Assembly: GCA_050014755.1 (NCBI GenBank)
Contig: JBEKCS010000009.1
Coordinates: 8,336-72,335 of the forward strand
Reading direction: 5' to 3'
DNA length: 64,000 nt
Origin: Bog-756 sp050014755
Lineage (GTDB): Bacteria > Actinomycetota > Acidimicrobiia > Acidimicrobiales > RAAP-2
Shown piece by piece: positions 1-8,525 of this stretch; the stretch's first letter is position 1; each line of letters starts with the position of its first letter. The translations under genes were made by a program, and so were the position numbers. The notes under the pieces were generated by a model. That model searched no databases. It was not told where the DNA came from and worked only from the letters and a program-made list of their open reading frames with translations.

Positions 1-2197
1 TCATGCGTTCGACCTCCTCGGTCATGGGCATCAATTCGGCGAGGGCGAGCCGCCCCCGGTAGCCGGTCTGCGAGCATGCGGAGCAGCCGACGGATCGGTA
101 GAACTCGTGCAGTGTCCCCAGTTGCTCCACTTCGGCGATCGTCCAGCCGGCCGCGCTGATGTCGGCCTCGGTAGCGTCGTAGGGCTGCTTGCAGTGCATA
201 CACAGTCGGCGGGCCAGACGCTGGGCCACCACACCGGAGAGGGCTGACGTGACCAGGAACGGTTCGATGCCCATCTCGATGAGCCGCATGGGCGTGGCCG
301 ATGCGCTGTTGGTGTGCAGAGTGGCGAGCACCATGTGACCGGTGAGTGCGGCCTCGATGGCGATCGAGGCCGTCTCCTTGTCGCGGATCTCCCCCACCAG
401 GACGATGTCGGGGTCGGAGCGCAGGATGGCCCGGAGGGCCCCGGCGAAGGTGAGGCCGGCCTTGACGTTGAGCTGGACCTGGTTGACGCCCTTCAGGGGG
501 ACCTCGACCGGGTCCTCGACGGTGATGATGTTCTTCTCGGTCGAGTTGAGGGCCGTCAACGTGGTGTAGAGGGTCGTCGACTTGCCCGATCCGGTCGGGC
601 CGCTGACCAGGATGGTGCCGTAGGGCTTGGTGTACAGATTCTCGTACTTCTCGAGCATTTCGGGATCGAAGCCGAGCTCGGCGAAACCGAGTACCACGCT
701 CGACTTGTCGAGTACCCGCATGACGATCTTCTCGCCGTAGATGGTGGGGAGTGTCGCCATCCGGAGATCGATGCCCTTGGCCCCCACATTGAGGGAGATC
801 CGGCCGTCCTGCGGCACCCGGTGCTCGGCAATGTTCATGTCGGCCATGACCTTGAGGCGGGTGGTCACCGCTCCGGCGATCGTCTTGGGTCCCGTCGAAA
901 CGTCGTGGAGCACACCGTCGATGCGATACCGGATCCGGAGGTCCGTAGCCGTCGGCTCGATGTGGATATCGGACGCCCTCTCGTTGAGCGCCTGGAGGAT
1001 CAGGAGGTTCACGTACCGGACGATCGGGGCCGTCTCGGTGCCCGTCTGGATGTCGTCGACACCATTGTCCTGGGCACCACCCTCGATCCCGAGTGAAGCT
1101 TCCATGGCCATGTCGGCCGCGTCGCCACTGCTGAACGCGCGCCCGATGTACGCGCTGATCTGGCTACGCGTGGCCACCACGACGATGAAGTTGCTGCCGA
1201 GGATGGTCCGCAGGTCGTCCATGGCGAAGACGTCGGTCGGATTGGAGGACGCCACCACCGGTACGCCGCCGTCCAGTGCGATGACCATCACGTTGTGATG
1301 ACGCGCCGTCGTCTCGGGGATCACGTCGGACACCGTGAGGTCGACGCCGACCGTGTCGAGGTCGACGAACTGCAGGCCCATCTCCTCGGCCATCCCCCAC
1401 ATCAGGTCGCCTTCGGTCACCAGCTTCTGATTGGTGAGGATCCGGGCGATGCTGGCCCCGGTGAGCCGGTGCTCCTCGAGCGCCAGGTTCATGGCGTCGA
1501 GGGAGACCCGGCCACCATCGACCAGAGCCTTCGCCAGGGGCGGAAACCCGCTGGTGTCCGAGTCGGTCGACACCGGGCTGTCCGGGTGCAGGTCGTGGTA
1601 AGTAGCGACGGCCTCGGCCACCAGATCGGCTGCGTCGGCGTCGGGGACGTCCAGTCCGGCGAGCGGATCAGCCGTGGCCGTTTCCGCATCCCCCTCGAGG
1701 GAAAGCGCCAGGGCGGCGAGGTCGTCGGCGGGTGCCAGAACCGGTGTCCCCGGCTCGCTCGCGACCGGGCGCTCGAGAAGGGGCAGTGCCGGCAGGGTGC
1801 CGGTCTGGGTCACCTCCGCCAGGGCCCGGTCGAACGCGTCCACCGTCGCATCGGACCCAGCGCCGCCGCCCGCGGCAGATGCCTCGGTCGGCCACGATGA
1901 ATCCTTGTCGAACATCAACTGGATGTACTGATCGATCTGCTCGGGGGCGGCGGCGACCGAGATGAAATCCCTGCCCAGCAACGCGCGGATGGAGTCCATG
2001 GCGAACAGGTCGTCAGGATCAGCCGTGGCGATGACCGGTGTGCCGAACTTCCGTTTGACGGCGACGACCCGGTGGTGACGTGACAGGTCGGCCGGCAGGA
2101 TCGCGGCCGCAGCCGGATCGACGCCATAGGCGTCGAGATCCACGAACTCGATCCCGCGCTCGCCCGCCACGTACCTGGGGGTTTCCACGTCGCTCAT
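1..2197 (-). CDS. pilB: Type IV pilus extension ATPase PilB (3' end outside window)
   Basis: Hexameric secretion ATPase that powers pilus polymerisation at the inner face of the membrane. From the ATG at 2195-2197 the frame stays open to the left edge, so about 732 residues are seen and the C terminus is missing. The Walker A motif GPTGSGKST (Lys near residue 539), the Asp/His-box region and a CxxC...CxxC zinc-binding tail (CMHC near residue 665, CSAC near 707) are all visible. The N-terminal part holds two related GspE/MshE-N-like blocks, each with FVDLD...GVD followed by a P-x-x-x-x-x-H-H segment, the first near residues 15-95 and the second near 270-350. The gene is head to head with the prepilin-peptidase-like gene. 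GspE of a type II secretion system is the alternative, but pilT, pilMN and pilO nearby favour a pilus. Confidence 0.93.
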   Translation of the reverse strand, partial: MSDVETPRYVAGERGIEFVDLDAYGVDPAAAAILPADLSRHHRVVAVKRKFGTPVIATADPDDLFAMDSIRALLGRDFISVAAAPEQIDQYIQLMFDKDSSWPTEASAAGGGAGSDATVDAFDRALAEVTQTGTLPALPLLERPVASEPGTPVLAPADDLAALALSLEGDAETATADPLAGLDVPDADAADLVAEAVATYHDLHPDSPVSTDSDTSGFPPLAKALVDGGRVSLDAMNLALEEHRLTGASIARILTNQKLVTEGDLMWGMAEEMGLQFVDLDTVGVDLTVSDVIPETTARHHNVMVIALDGGVPVVASSNPTDVFAMDDLRTILGSNFIVVVATRSQISAYIGRAFSSGDAADMAMEASLGIEGGAQDNGVDDIQTGTETAPIVRYVNLLILQALNERASDIHIEPTATDLRIRYRIDGVLHDVSTGPKTIAGAVTTRLKVMADMNIAEHRVPQDGRISLNVGAKGIDLRMATLPTIYGEKIVMRVLDKSSVVLGFAELGFDPEMLEKYENLYTKPYGTILVSGPTGSGKSTTLYTTLTALNSTEKNIITVEDPVEVPLKGVNQVQLNVKAGLTFAGALRAILRSDPDIVLVGEIRDKETASIAIEAALTGHMVLATLHTNSASATPMRLIEMGIEPFLVTSALSGVVAQRLARRLCMHCKQPYDATEADISAAGWTIAEVEQLGTLHEFYRSVGCSACSQTGYRGRLALAELMPMTEEVERM

Positions 2198-2442
2198 GCG
2201 TGCACCATCGGCAGACTGGAGGCCAAGATTGAATGGGATTCCACATCGGCCCGTCGTGCCAGCTCCGACCAGTAAGGTGGCCCACTCCACGGACCAGGAG
2301 GGCCAGGCATCAGGATGCAGTTCCCCGCGACCCTATGCGGCATGAAACCCCTGTTCACAGGGGTCCCTTCCGCACGATCCCGGGGAGGGGCCACCGCCCG
2401 GTGGAGGGCCGCCGGCACGGCCGTCGGAAGGGTCCCGCGTCG

Positions 2443-3258
2443 ATGACCACCGGGGCAGGGTCACACGTGGGTCTCGTCATCGCCGTAGCGGCGCTGGTCG
2501 GACTGTTCGTCGGCTCCTTCCTGAACGTGGTCGTCTACCGGGCCCCGCTCGGACTCTCGGTATCCACTCCGCGCTCGTTCTGCCCCACCTGCGACCGCCG
2601 GCTCGCGTGGTGGGAGAACGTCCCGCTGGTCTCGTGGGCGGCACTTCGGGGGAGGTGCCATACATGCCACGAGCCGATCTCCGTCAGATACCCGTTGGTC
2701 GAGGCGACGACGGCTGTGGCCTTCGCCCTGGTCGCCTGGGCCTGGCACGGATCGTCCCTGTCCGCCGGTTACTGCGTCCTGGCCGCCACGGCGATCGCCA
2801 CCGCCCTCATCGAGGTCGGAGGGACGCGGGCGCCGCTGTCGGTCGCCGCGACCGGTGGGGCCCTAGGGCAGCTGCTGGTGGTGGCAACCGCTGCATGGCT
2901 CGAACGGTGGGCCGTCCTCGGCTGGTCGTTGGCCGGCCTGGTCGCCGGTTCCCTCGTGTTCGCTGTCCTCCGGGTCCGCGACCCGGACTGCCGGGACCCG
3001 CGGGGTCACGGCCGCACCCTCCTTCCGGTCGCCGGGTGCTGGCTCGGCGGGCTGGGTGCCAGACCCGCGGTGGCCGGCCTGGCCGGTTGGATCCTTGCCG
3101 CCTTCGCCTGCCTCGTCGTGCTGTGGATCCTGACCCGGCGACACCGGTCGACCGGCGCCGGTTCGGGTCACGGAGGGTGGATCCGGTCCATCGCGTCGAT
3201 TCCCCTGGTCACCGGGATCGTCGTGGCCATGGCGGTGTCCCTCACCGTTGCAGGGTGA
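2443..3258 (+). CDS. Prepilin peptidase-like membrane protein (PilD family) lacking both catalytic aspartates
   Basis: The 271-residue protein has the architecture of a type IV prepilin leader peptidase: an N-terminal hydrophobic segment with GSFLNVVVYR, two cysteine pairs (CPTC and CHTC) of the DiS_P_DiS domain, then a bundle of hydrophobic helices. In active enzymes the first catalytic Asp sits in an ALIDxxxxxLP context and the second in GxGD. Here the first site reads ALIEVGG (Glu) and the second reads GHGRTLLP (Arg replaces Asp). Inference: it is unlikely to cut prepilins and may be a structural relative or a decayed copy. The ATG at 2443 follows GGAAGG at a suitable distance; a longer open frame to 2233 looks non-coding. 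Another, active peptidase would be expected elsewhere in the genome. Confidence 0.8.
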   Translation: MTTGAGSHVGLVIAVAALVGLFVGSFLNVVVYRAPLGLSVSTPRSFCPTCDRRLAWWENVPLVSWAALRGRCHTCHEPISVRYPLVEATTAVAFALVAWAWHGSSLSAGYCVLAATAIATALIEVGGTRAPLSVAATGGALGQLLVVATAAWLERWAVLGWSLAGLVAGSLVFAVLRVRDPDCRDPRGHGRTLLPVAGCWLGGLGARPAVAGLAGWILAAFACLVVLWILTRRHRSTGAGSGHGGWIRSIASIPLVTGIVVAMAVSLTVAG

Positions 3259-3335
3259 TCCACCTACGATGGTTCCATGGGCCGCGCCACGCCGAGCGAT
3301 CCATCCCCGATCGGACCACCGGACCCAGGTGACCG

Positions 3336-4037
3336 GTGACCGGGCCCGGCAAGGACCTCCGGACCGTCATCGTCGACGACCACGAGCTGCTCCGGTCGGG
3401 CACGCGGGGGATCCTCGAGGAGGCATCGGGGTTCACCGTCGTCGGCGAGGCCGCTGACGCCGAGTCGGCCCGACAGGTCGTGGCGGAAACCATGCCCGAC
3501 CTGGTCATCACCGACATCCGCCTACCGACGGTCAACGGGATCGACCTCGCCTCCCAATTGGTGGACGACCACCCCGGACTCGTGGTGGTCATCCTCAGCG
3601 CCTACGACGACGACCACTACGTACGTGCAGCGATGGCCGCGGGGGTCGCCGGCTACCTGCTCAAGACCATGCCGAGCCACGAGCTCGTTGTCGCGTTGCG
3701 GGACGCCTGCGAAGGACACGGTGGGCTGGGCCTGGGCGGGATGCCGCAGGGCCGGGGGGAGAAGGACCCGACCGGTGCGACCACGGAGACGGACGAGCAG
3801 CTGACCGCCCGCGAGGCGGAGGTGGTGGGTCTGGTCGCACGGGGGATGTCGAACAAGGCCATCGCCCGGCAGCTGGGGATCAGTACGCGGACGGTGGAAG
3901 GACACCTCAACCACGTCTTCGACAAACTGGGCATCCTGTCGCGGACCGAGTTGGTCCACTTCGCACTGGCCAACCGCCACTTCGCGCGGGATGCGCCGGT
4001 TGGCGAGAGTCCCGTCGGCCCGGACGGGACGCAGTGA
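3336..4037 (+). CDS. NarL/FixJ-family response regulator
   Basis: Two-domain transcription regulator of 233 residues. The receiver domain covers about residues 8-125, with the acidic pair in IVDDHE, the phospho-acceptor Asp near residue 60 (DLVITDIRLP) and the conserved Lys in YLLKT. A LuxR-type helix-turn-helix spans about residues 158-205 (LTAREAEVV, then the recognition helix in STRTVEGHL). The start is GTG. Its last bases (GTGA) overlap the start of the downstream histidine kinase, so the two genes are translationally coupled and almost certainly form a cognate pair. Its targets cannot be read from the sequence; its position between pilus genes makes a link to pilus or surface control possible but unproven. 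Confidence 0.93.
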   Translation: MTGPGKDLRTVIVDDHELLRSGTRGILEEASGFTVVGEAADAESARQVVAETMPDLVITDIRLPTVNGIDLASQLVDDHPGLVVVILSAYDDDHYVRAAMAAGVAGYLLKTMPSHELVVALRDACEGHGGLGLGGMPQGRGEKDPTGATTETDEQLTAREAEVVGLVARGMSNKAIARQLGISTRTVEGHLNHVFDKLGILSRTELVHFALANRHFARDAPVGESPVGPDGTQ

Positions 4038-5593
4038 GCGGGCCCGCTGCAGGCCCCGCCAGCGAGAGCGTCCGGCGAGTCCGTCGGTCGGGAGTCCCCA
4101 CCGCCCGCAACCCGTGGACCGACTCACGCTTTTGGGTGCTCGAGATCGTGGTTCTCGCCCTTTCGTTGATGCGCCTGGCCCTCACGGTCGCGTTCAACCT
4201 CGCTCCCGACCAGCTCGTCCTCGAGGTCTCCACTGTCACCATCTTCGTCGTCCCGGTCGTCGTCGCCTCTCTCGAGTTCGGACTGTCGGGCGCGCTGTTC
4301 ACCGTGGCCTGGGTCTTCGTGCTCTGCATCCCCCGGCTCACCGAAGCCGCCGCTCGACACGAGACGTCTGCCCTCTGGGTCGAGGTGCTCCAGCTGGCGC
4401 TCCTCGCCGTCATCGCCGTGCTGATCGGCCAGCGTGTATCCGCGGCAAGCGTCTCGCGGGAGGCGACCGACGCCGCCCGCGAGGCTCGACTACGAGCCGA
4501 ACGTCTCTATCAGGAGATGTTCGAGTCCAACCAGTCGCCGATCCTCATCGTCGACTCGGACGGCTACGTGATCGATTCGAACGCGTCGGCCGACCGGGCG
4601 TTCGTCACCGGAACAGGCCTCACCGGGCGAACGTCTGTCGACGGTGGGCCTCTGCCCTTCCCTCGCCTCGTCGACGTCATCGGACCGGAGGCGGCTGCGC
4701 TCGTCCTGACCAGGCTGGTCTCGGACGTCGACGGGAGCAACGGACCACCGGGGAACTCGGACGGCGCCGTCGGCGACGGCGACGAGCGCGTACCGCCGGT
4801 AGCATTCGAGATCGACGGGCAACCGGTCCTCTACCGCCCGACGGCGACCCTGGTCGGCAGACCGGGGTCCGACCGTCGCATGCAGGTGATCTTCGAGGAC
4901 GTGACCGCCGAGACCCGGCGCCACGATCTGATGGAGGCATACGCCGGCCACGTAGTGCTCGGGCAGGAAGAGGAGCGCCGGCACATCGCCCAGGAGCTCC
5001 ACGACGGGCCATTGCAGACCCTCATCCACCTGTGCCGCCAGATCGACTCGCTCGACACCGGTCCGGGTCAGACCGCAGAGGCCGCACCGTCGCTCGCATC
5101 GATGCGGACCACCGTCGAGGAGACGATCGCCGAGCTCCGGTCGATCGCCCGCGGGCTCCGTCCGTCGGTACTGGACGACCTCGGCCTGGTTGCCTCCATC
5201 AACCAGGTGCTCACCGAGGCCAGCGGGCGCCAGGGATTCGATGGCCGGTTCGAGGTGATCGGGACGGTCCGCCGCCTCCCCTCCTCGGCCGAACTGGCCC
5301 TCTTCCGTATCGCCCAGGAGGCCATCACCAACGTCGAGAGGCACGCCAGCGCGCACCAGGTGTCCGTGTTGCTCGAATTCGCCGATGGCGGGATCCGGCT
5401 TCGGGTCGAGGACGACGGCGAAGGATTCGACCGGGACCGGCAACGACGCGAGGACGAGGGACAGTCCCAGGGCTTGCCGGGGATGGGCGAACGGGCCCGC
5501 TTGATCGGTGGGCGCCTCCGGATCACCTCCCAGGTCGGAGCGGGTACCACGGTCGAGGCATCGATCCCCACGAGCGCCCTCGGCACCCGGTGA
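4034..5593 (+). CDS. NarX-type sensor histidine kinase with PAS-like linker
   Basis: Membrane sensor kinase of 519 residues, partner of the preceding response regulator. About four hydrophobic segments lie between residues 30 and 140, with no long extracellular loop. A PAS-like region follows, around residues 155-295 (SPILIVDSDGYVIDSNASA). The HisKA_3 dimerisation helix carries the phospho-acceptor His near residue 323 in QELHDGPLQ. The ATP-binding domain shows the N box (EAITNVERHA), a G1 box (VEDDGEGFD) and a G2 box (GLPGMGERA). The GTG start overlaps the regulator stop codon by 4 nt. The signal sensed is unknown; the compact membrane part suggests a membrane-state or intracellular cue. Confidence 0.92.
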   Translation: MSGPAAGPASESVRRVRRSGVPTARNPWTDSRFWVLEIVVLALSLMRLALTVAFNLAPDQLVLEVSTVTIFVVPVVVASLEFGLSGALFTVAWVFVLCIPRLTEAAARHETSALWVEVLQLALLAVIAVLIGQRVSAASVSREATDAAREARLRAERLYQEMFESNQSPILIVDSDGYVIDSNASADRAFVTGTGLTGRTSVDGGPLPFPRLVDVIGPEAAALVLTRLVSDVDGSNGPPGNSDGAVGDGDERVPPVAFEIDGQPVLYRPTATLVGRPGSDRRMQVIFEDVTAETRRHDLMEAYAGHVVLGQEEERRHIAQELHDGPLQTLIHLCRQIDSLDTGPGQTAEAAPSLASMRTTVEETIAELRSIARGLRPSVLDDLGLVASINQVLTEASGRQGFDGRFEVIGTVRRLPSSAELALFRIAQEAITNVERHASAHQVSVLLEFADGGIRLRVEDDGEGFDRDRQRREDEGQSQGLPGMGERARLIGGRLRITSQVGAGTTVEASIPTSALGTR

Positions 5594-5717
5594 ATCGCGC
5601 CTCGGAGGAGATTGCAATACGGGTTGCACGGCTGTTTCCCAGATGAGAGCCGGTCACCGGTCTACAACTGTCACTGAACCGACACAAAAAAGAGGCGGGG
5701 TTCCAAGGTTGGCGTGC

Positions 5718-5723
5718 GATACT
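5718..5723 (+). promoter_or_regulatory. Candidate -10 element of a leaderless promoter
   Basis: GATACT lies 6 nt before the GTG at 5730. No ribosome binding site is visible in between, so transcription probably starts at or next to the start codon. The same spacing recurs before several other genes in this window. Confidence 0.45.
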
Positions 5724-5729
5724 GCCGAC

Positions 5730-6026
5730 GTGGAAGAGATCGTCATCGAATCGTGCCACAGCACGTGGATCATCGATCGTGCCAACTCGAGGTTCCGGCG
5801 CGTGGTGAAGTCAGCACACCGTACGAGCGCGCCCGTCTCCACCGAGTGGCAGCCGTGCTACGGAGTCGAGATCGACCCGCTCTCGGAGTCGTTCGTCGTC
5901 CTGCTCAATCCCGAGGGCACCCGGCTGCTCCGCAGTTGGCGCCACGTGGAGCACTGTTCGCAGTGCGGGGGCGAGGCCACGTCTGAGCTTTCGTTGCGCG
6001 ACCTGCGCTCCGCCGTCCGCAGCTGA
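5730..6026 (+). CDS. Small conserved hypothetical protein
   Basis: The protein has 98 residues and I do not recognise a named domain. It begins with VEEIVIESCHSTWIIDRANS, has a central segment WQPCYGVEIDPLSESFVV and ends with HCSQCGG followed by a basic tail. Cys and His are frequent, but the spacing (CxxC once) does not make a clear zinc site. It ends just before a hairpin shared with convergent moaC. GTG 5730 was chosen because a -10-like box sits 6 nt upstream and because longer frames run into non-coding sequence after the kinase gene. Codon use resembles its neighbours. Confidence 0.6.
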   Translation: MEEIVIESCHSTWIIDRANSRFRRVVKSAHRTSAPVSTEWQPCYGVEIDPLSESFVVLLNPEGTRLLRSWRHVEHCSQCGGEATSELSLRDLRSAVRS

Positions 6027-6034
6027 CCCGAGCG

Positions 6035-6068
6035 GTAGGAGCAAACGGTCCGGTCCGCCCGCTCCTAC
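6035..6068. terminator. Hairpin between convergent genes
   Basis: Perfect 8-bp arms GTAGGAGC (6035-6042) and GCTCCTAC (6061-6068) enclose an 18-nt loop. It lies at the meeting point of the 5730-6026 gene and moaC and overlaps the moaC stop codon. There is no T-run, as is common for actinobacterial hairpins. Confidence 0.5.
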
Positions 6069-6550
6069 AGGGTCGGCTCCCGCTTCCACTGCCCCGAGGT
6101 CCCACCGGTCTTCTCCCACAGCATGAGATGTCCGATGCTCATGGTCCGGTCTGCGGTCTTGCACATGTCGTAGACGGTCAGGGCGGCGATGGCGCACGCG
6201 GTCATGGCTTCCATCTCGACGCCCGTCCTGTCGACAGTTTCGACCTTCGCCTCCACCTCGACGTAGTCGTCGCCGATGGTGAAGTCGACCTGGACGGAAC
6301 CGACCAGCAGCGGGTGGCACATCGGCACCAGATCGGCCGTCCGCTTGGCCGCCTGGATGCCGGCGACCCGTGCCGCGGCGAGCACGTCGCCCTTGGTGAT
6401 GGCGTTGTTGGCCACCTGTGCCGTGGTCTCCGGCTTCATGGCCACCCGGCAACGGGCCAGCGCCCGCCGCAACGTCGCCTCCTTGGGCGACACGTCGACC
6501 ATCCGCGCCCCTCCGAACGGATCAAGGTGGCCCAAACTGCGGTCGGTCAC
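6065..6550 (-). CDS. moaC: Cyclic pyranopterin monophosphate synthase MoaC
   Basis: Converts the cyclic GTP-derived intermediate made by MoaA into cyclic pyranopterin monophosphate, the second step of molybdenum cofactor synthesis in the cytoplasm. The protein has 161 residues, the usual length. Family landmarks are MVDVSPKEATLRRA near the N terminus, MCHPL with the active-site His, TGVEMEAMTA, and DMCKTADRTM with the catalytic Lys. The GTG at 6548-6550 is preceded by a strong GAGGGGAG ribosome site; a longer frame upstream overlaps the divergent FmdB gene promoter and has no family similarity. No other Mo-cofactor gene is nearby, so it is isolated here. Confidence 0.95.
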   Translation of the reverse strand: MTDRSLGHLDPFGGARMVDVSPKEATLRRALARCRVAMKPETTAQVANNAITKGDVLAAARVAGIQAAKRTADLVPMCHPLLVGSVQVDFTIGDDYVEVEAKVETVDRTGVEMEAMTACAIAALTVYDMCKTADRTMSIGHLMLWEKTGGTSGQWKREPTL

Positions 6551-6670
6551 TGTGTGCTCCCCTCGTTCACTTGCCCAGTCTACGGGAGCACGTGGTCCGG
6601 GTACGGCATTGGCACTCGCTCGGGTAGACTGCCAACTGAACGACGCCCCGGACCGGAAGGAACACCGCGC

Positions 6671-7060
6671 GTGCCCACCTACGAATATCGCTGCGACCAC
6701 TGCGCGAAGAACTTCGACGTCGTGCAGTCCTTCCACGACGACCCGTTGGCCGAGTGCCCCACCTGCGGGTCGCCCGTGCGCAAGGTGTTCGGCAGTGTCG
6801 GCATCGTGTTCAAGGGCAGCGGCTTCTACAAGACCGACAGCCGTTCCGGGAGCGGATCGGCGAACGGGGGCGCCGATGCCACCACTCCGGCAGCGGCGGC
6901 AACTGCCGACAGCGGCTCGAACGGCGCCGATGCCGGCTCGGGTGCCGGCTCGGCGGACAAGACGCCCGCCAAGGCCCCGGACCCGACGCCGGCCAAGGCT
7001 CCGGCCACCACCGCTCCGGCGTCCGGGGGCACCGGGGGCTTGTCGACCACGTCCGACTGA
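6671..7060 (+). CDS. FmdB-family zinc ribbon protein
   Basis: Small regulatory-type protein of 129 residues. The first 55 residues form the FmdB/CxxC zinc ribbon: PTYEYRCDHC with Cys 8 and 11, then ECPTCG with Cys 29 and 32, followed by the usual VFKGSGFYKTD. The remaining 70 residues are a low-complexity Ala/Gly/Ser/Pro tail with TPAKAP-like repeats, typical of actinobacterial members and probably disordered. The start is GTG, about 10 nt after GGAAGGAA. Members are often named formamidase regulators, but the biochemical role of most is unknown. It is divergent from moaC. Confidence 0.88.
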   Translation: MPTYEYRCDHCAKNFDVVQSFHDDPLAECPTCGSPVRKVFGSVGIVFKGSGFYKTDSRSGSGSANGGADATTPAAAATADSGSNGADAGSGAGSADKTPAKAPDPTPAKAPATTAPASGGTGGLSTTSD

Positions 7061-7159
7061 GAAACGGCGGGGGCACCACCCGGAGGCACTCCGGCCCTGC
7101 CCGATTCGGATGGATGGCGACCACTCTCCGAAGTGCTAGGTCCGCGAAGAGTGGTCATG

Positions 7160-7165
7160 TACAGT
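7160..7165 (+). promoter_or_regulatory. Candidate -10 element for pilT (leaderless)
   Basis: TACAGT ends 7 nt before the pilT ATG at 7173, and no ribosome site is seen between them. This matches the spacing expected for a leaderless transcript. Confidence 0.5.
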
Positions 7166-7172
7166 AGTTGCA

Positions 7173-8285
7173 ATGGACATTTCCGATCTCGACCGCCTCC
7201 TGACCGAGCTCGGGGAGCTCGACGGTTCCGACCTCCACATCAAGGCCGGTGCGCCACCCCGGATGCGGGTCGCCGGGGCACTGCGCACACTCGTGGACGA
7301 GCCGGCGTTCACCGCCGACGAGACGCGGACGATCGCTGAGGCGATGATGACCGAGCCGGTCAAGGAGACCTTCAACACCCGTCACGAAGCCGACTTCGCG
7401 TACAGCGTCCGCGGCGTCGGGCGGTTCCGGGTGAACGCCTACTTCCAACGCTCCTCGGCCGCGCTGGCCATCCGGCGCGTGCGGCCGACGGCGGCCACGA
7501 CAGACGAGCTCAGCCTTCCACCGGTCGTGTCGCAGCTGGCCGACGAGATGCGCGGGCTCGTCCTCGTCACCGGCCCGACCGGTTCCGGCAAGACCACCAC
7601 GCTCGCCGCCATGATCGACCACATCAACCACAAACGGTCGTGTCACATCGTGACCATCGAGGACCCGGTCGAAGTACTGCACAAGGACGACCTTGCTGCC
7701 ATCGACCAGCGCGAAGTCGGTTTCGACACCGACTCGTTCTCGTCGGCCATGCGGGTCGTCCTGCGCCAGGACCCCGACGTGATCCTGGTCGGCGAGATGC
7801 GCGACCAGGAGACGGTCGCCGCCGCACTGGGTGCCGCCGAAACAGGCCACCTCGTCTTCTCGACGCTCCACACGATCAACGCCACGGAGACGATCAACCG
7901 GATCGTGGACTTCTTCCCACCGCACCAGCAGTCCCAGATCAGGCTGAGCCTGGCCGGCTCACTGCAGGGCATCATCTGCCAGCGGCTGATCCCCACCGTC
8001 GAGGGCCACGACCGGGTGCCGGTCCTCGAGGTCCTCGTCGTCAACGGGAGGATCCAGCAGGCCATCATCGACCCGCTGCTGACGGGCGACATCGAGTCGA
8101 TCGTGGCCGACGGCGCCTATTACGGAATGGTCACGTTCGACCAGTCACTCGCCGCACTGCTTGCCGACGGCCGGATCTCGCTCGCCGAGGCGATGGCGAC
8201 GGCGAGCAACCCGCACGACCTCAAGGTCATGCTCGAGCGCCAGGGGATCCTTCAAACCGGCTCGTTCGTACCCCAGCCCGGCTGA
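7173..8285 (+). CDS. pilT: Twitching-motility retraction ATPase PilT
   Basis: Cytoplasmic hexameric ATPase that drives pilus retraction. The protein has 370 residues, the normal size for PilT. Landmarks are an N-terminal domain with GSDLHIKAGAPPRMRV, Walker A GPTGSGKTTT with Lys near residue 140, the Asp box VTIEDPVE, Walker B ILVGEMRD and the His box TGHLVFSTLHT. It lacks the C-terminal zinc Cys pairs that PilB has, which separates the two. It is followed, after a 240-nt gap, by the pilMN-pilO pair. With pilB at the left edge, it shows that the pilus can both extend and retract. Confidence 0.95.
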   Translation: MDISDLDRLLTELGELDGSDLHIKAGAPPRMRVAGALRTLVDEPAFTADETRTIAEAMMTEPVKETFNTRHEADFAYSVRGVGRFRVNAYFQRSSAALAIRRVRPTAATTDELSLPPVVSQLADEMRGLVLVTGPTGSGKTTTLAAMIDHINHKRSCHIVTIEDPVEVLHKDDLAAIDQREVGFDTDSFSSAMRVVLRQDPDVILVGEMRDQETVAAALGAAETGHLVFSTLHTINATETINRIVDFFPPHQQSQIRLSLAGSLQGIICQRLIPTVEGHDRVPVLEVLVVNGRIQQAIIDPLLTGDIESIVADGAYYGMVTFDQSLAALLADGRISLAEAMATASNPHDLKVMLERQGILQTGSFVPQPG

Positions 8286-8525
8286 GTTTCCGTCCCGGCA
8301 CCAGGCCGGCTCAAGGTGGCGCGGCTCCCTTCCGATAGTCCAACTACGGCACCAAAGCCATGAAATGCATTGGTATTCCACCATCGACCGGAGACCACGA
8401 ATGACAGTTTTGACGTTGCGTCCAGGGGTCGACGTGACTGACGCCGACTTCCAGGCTGATACTGACACCTCCTGCGCCCGCCAGCAGCATGAGGCCTGCG
8501 CCACTTCGACCATGGGAGACGAACC

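Noticed and set aside
314..1900. Several open frames on the plus strand across the pilB region
   Set aside because: They are antisense to pilB, whose ATPase motifs are unmistakable on the minus strand, and show no domain of their own.
3991..5646. Arg/Pro-rich frame of 551 residues overlapping the histidine kinase
   Set aside because: Composition is typical of an out-of-frame reading of GC-rich DNA; the kinase motifs lie in the other frame.
6551..6670. Possible molybdenum-cofactor riboswitch upstream of moaC
   Set aside because: The moaC start is only about 120 nt from a divergent gene and no long conserved structured leader is apparent.
6065..6736. Longer moaC starting about 60 residues upstream
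   Set aside because: The extension has no MoaC similarity and runs into the divergent gene; the GTG at 6550 has a strong ribosome site.
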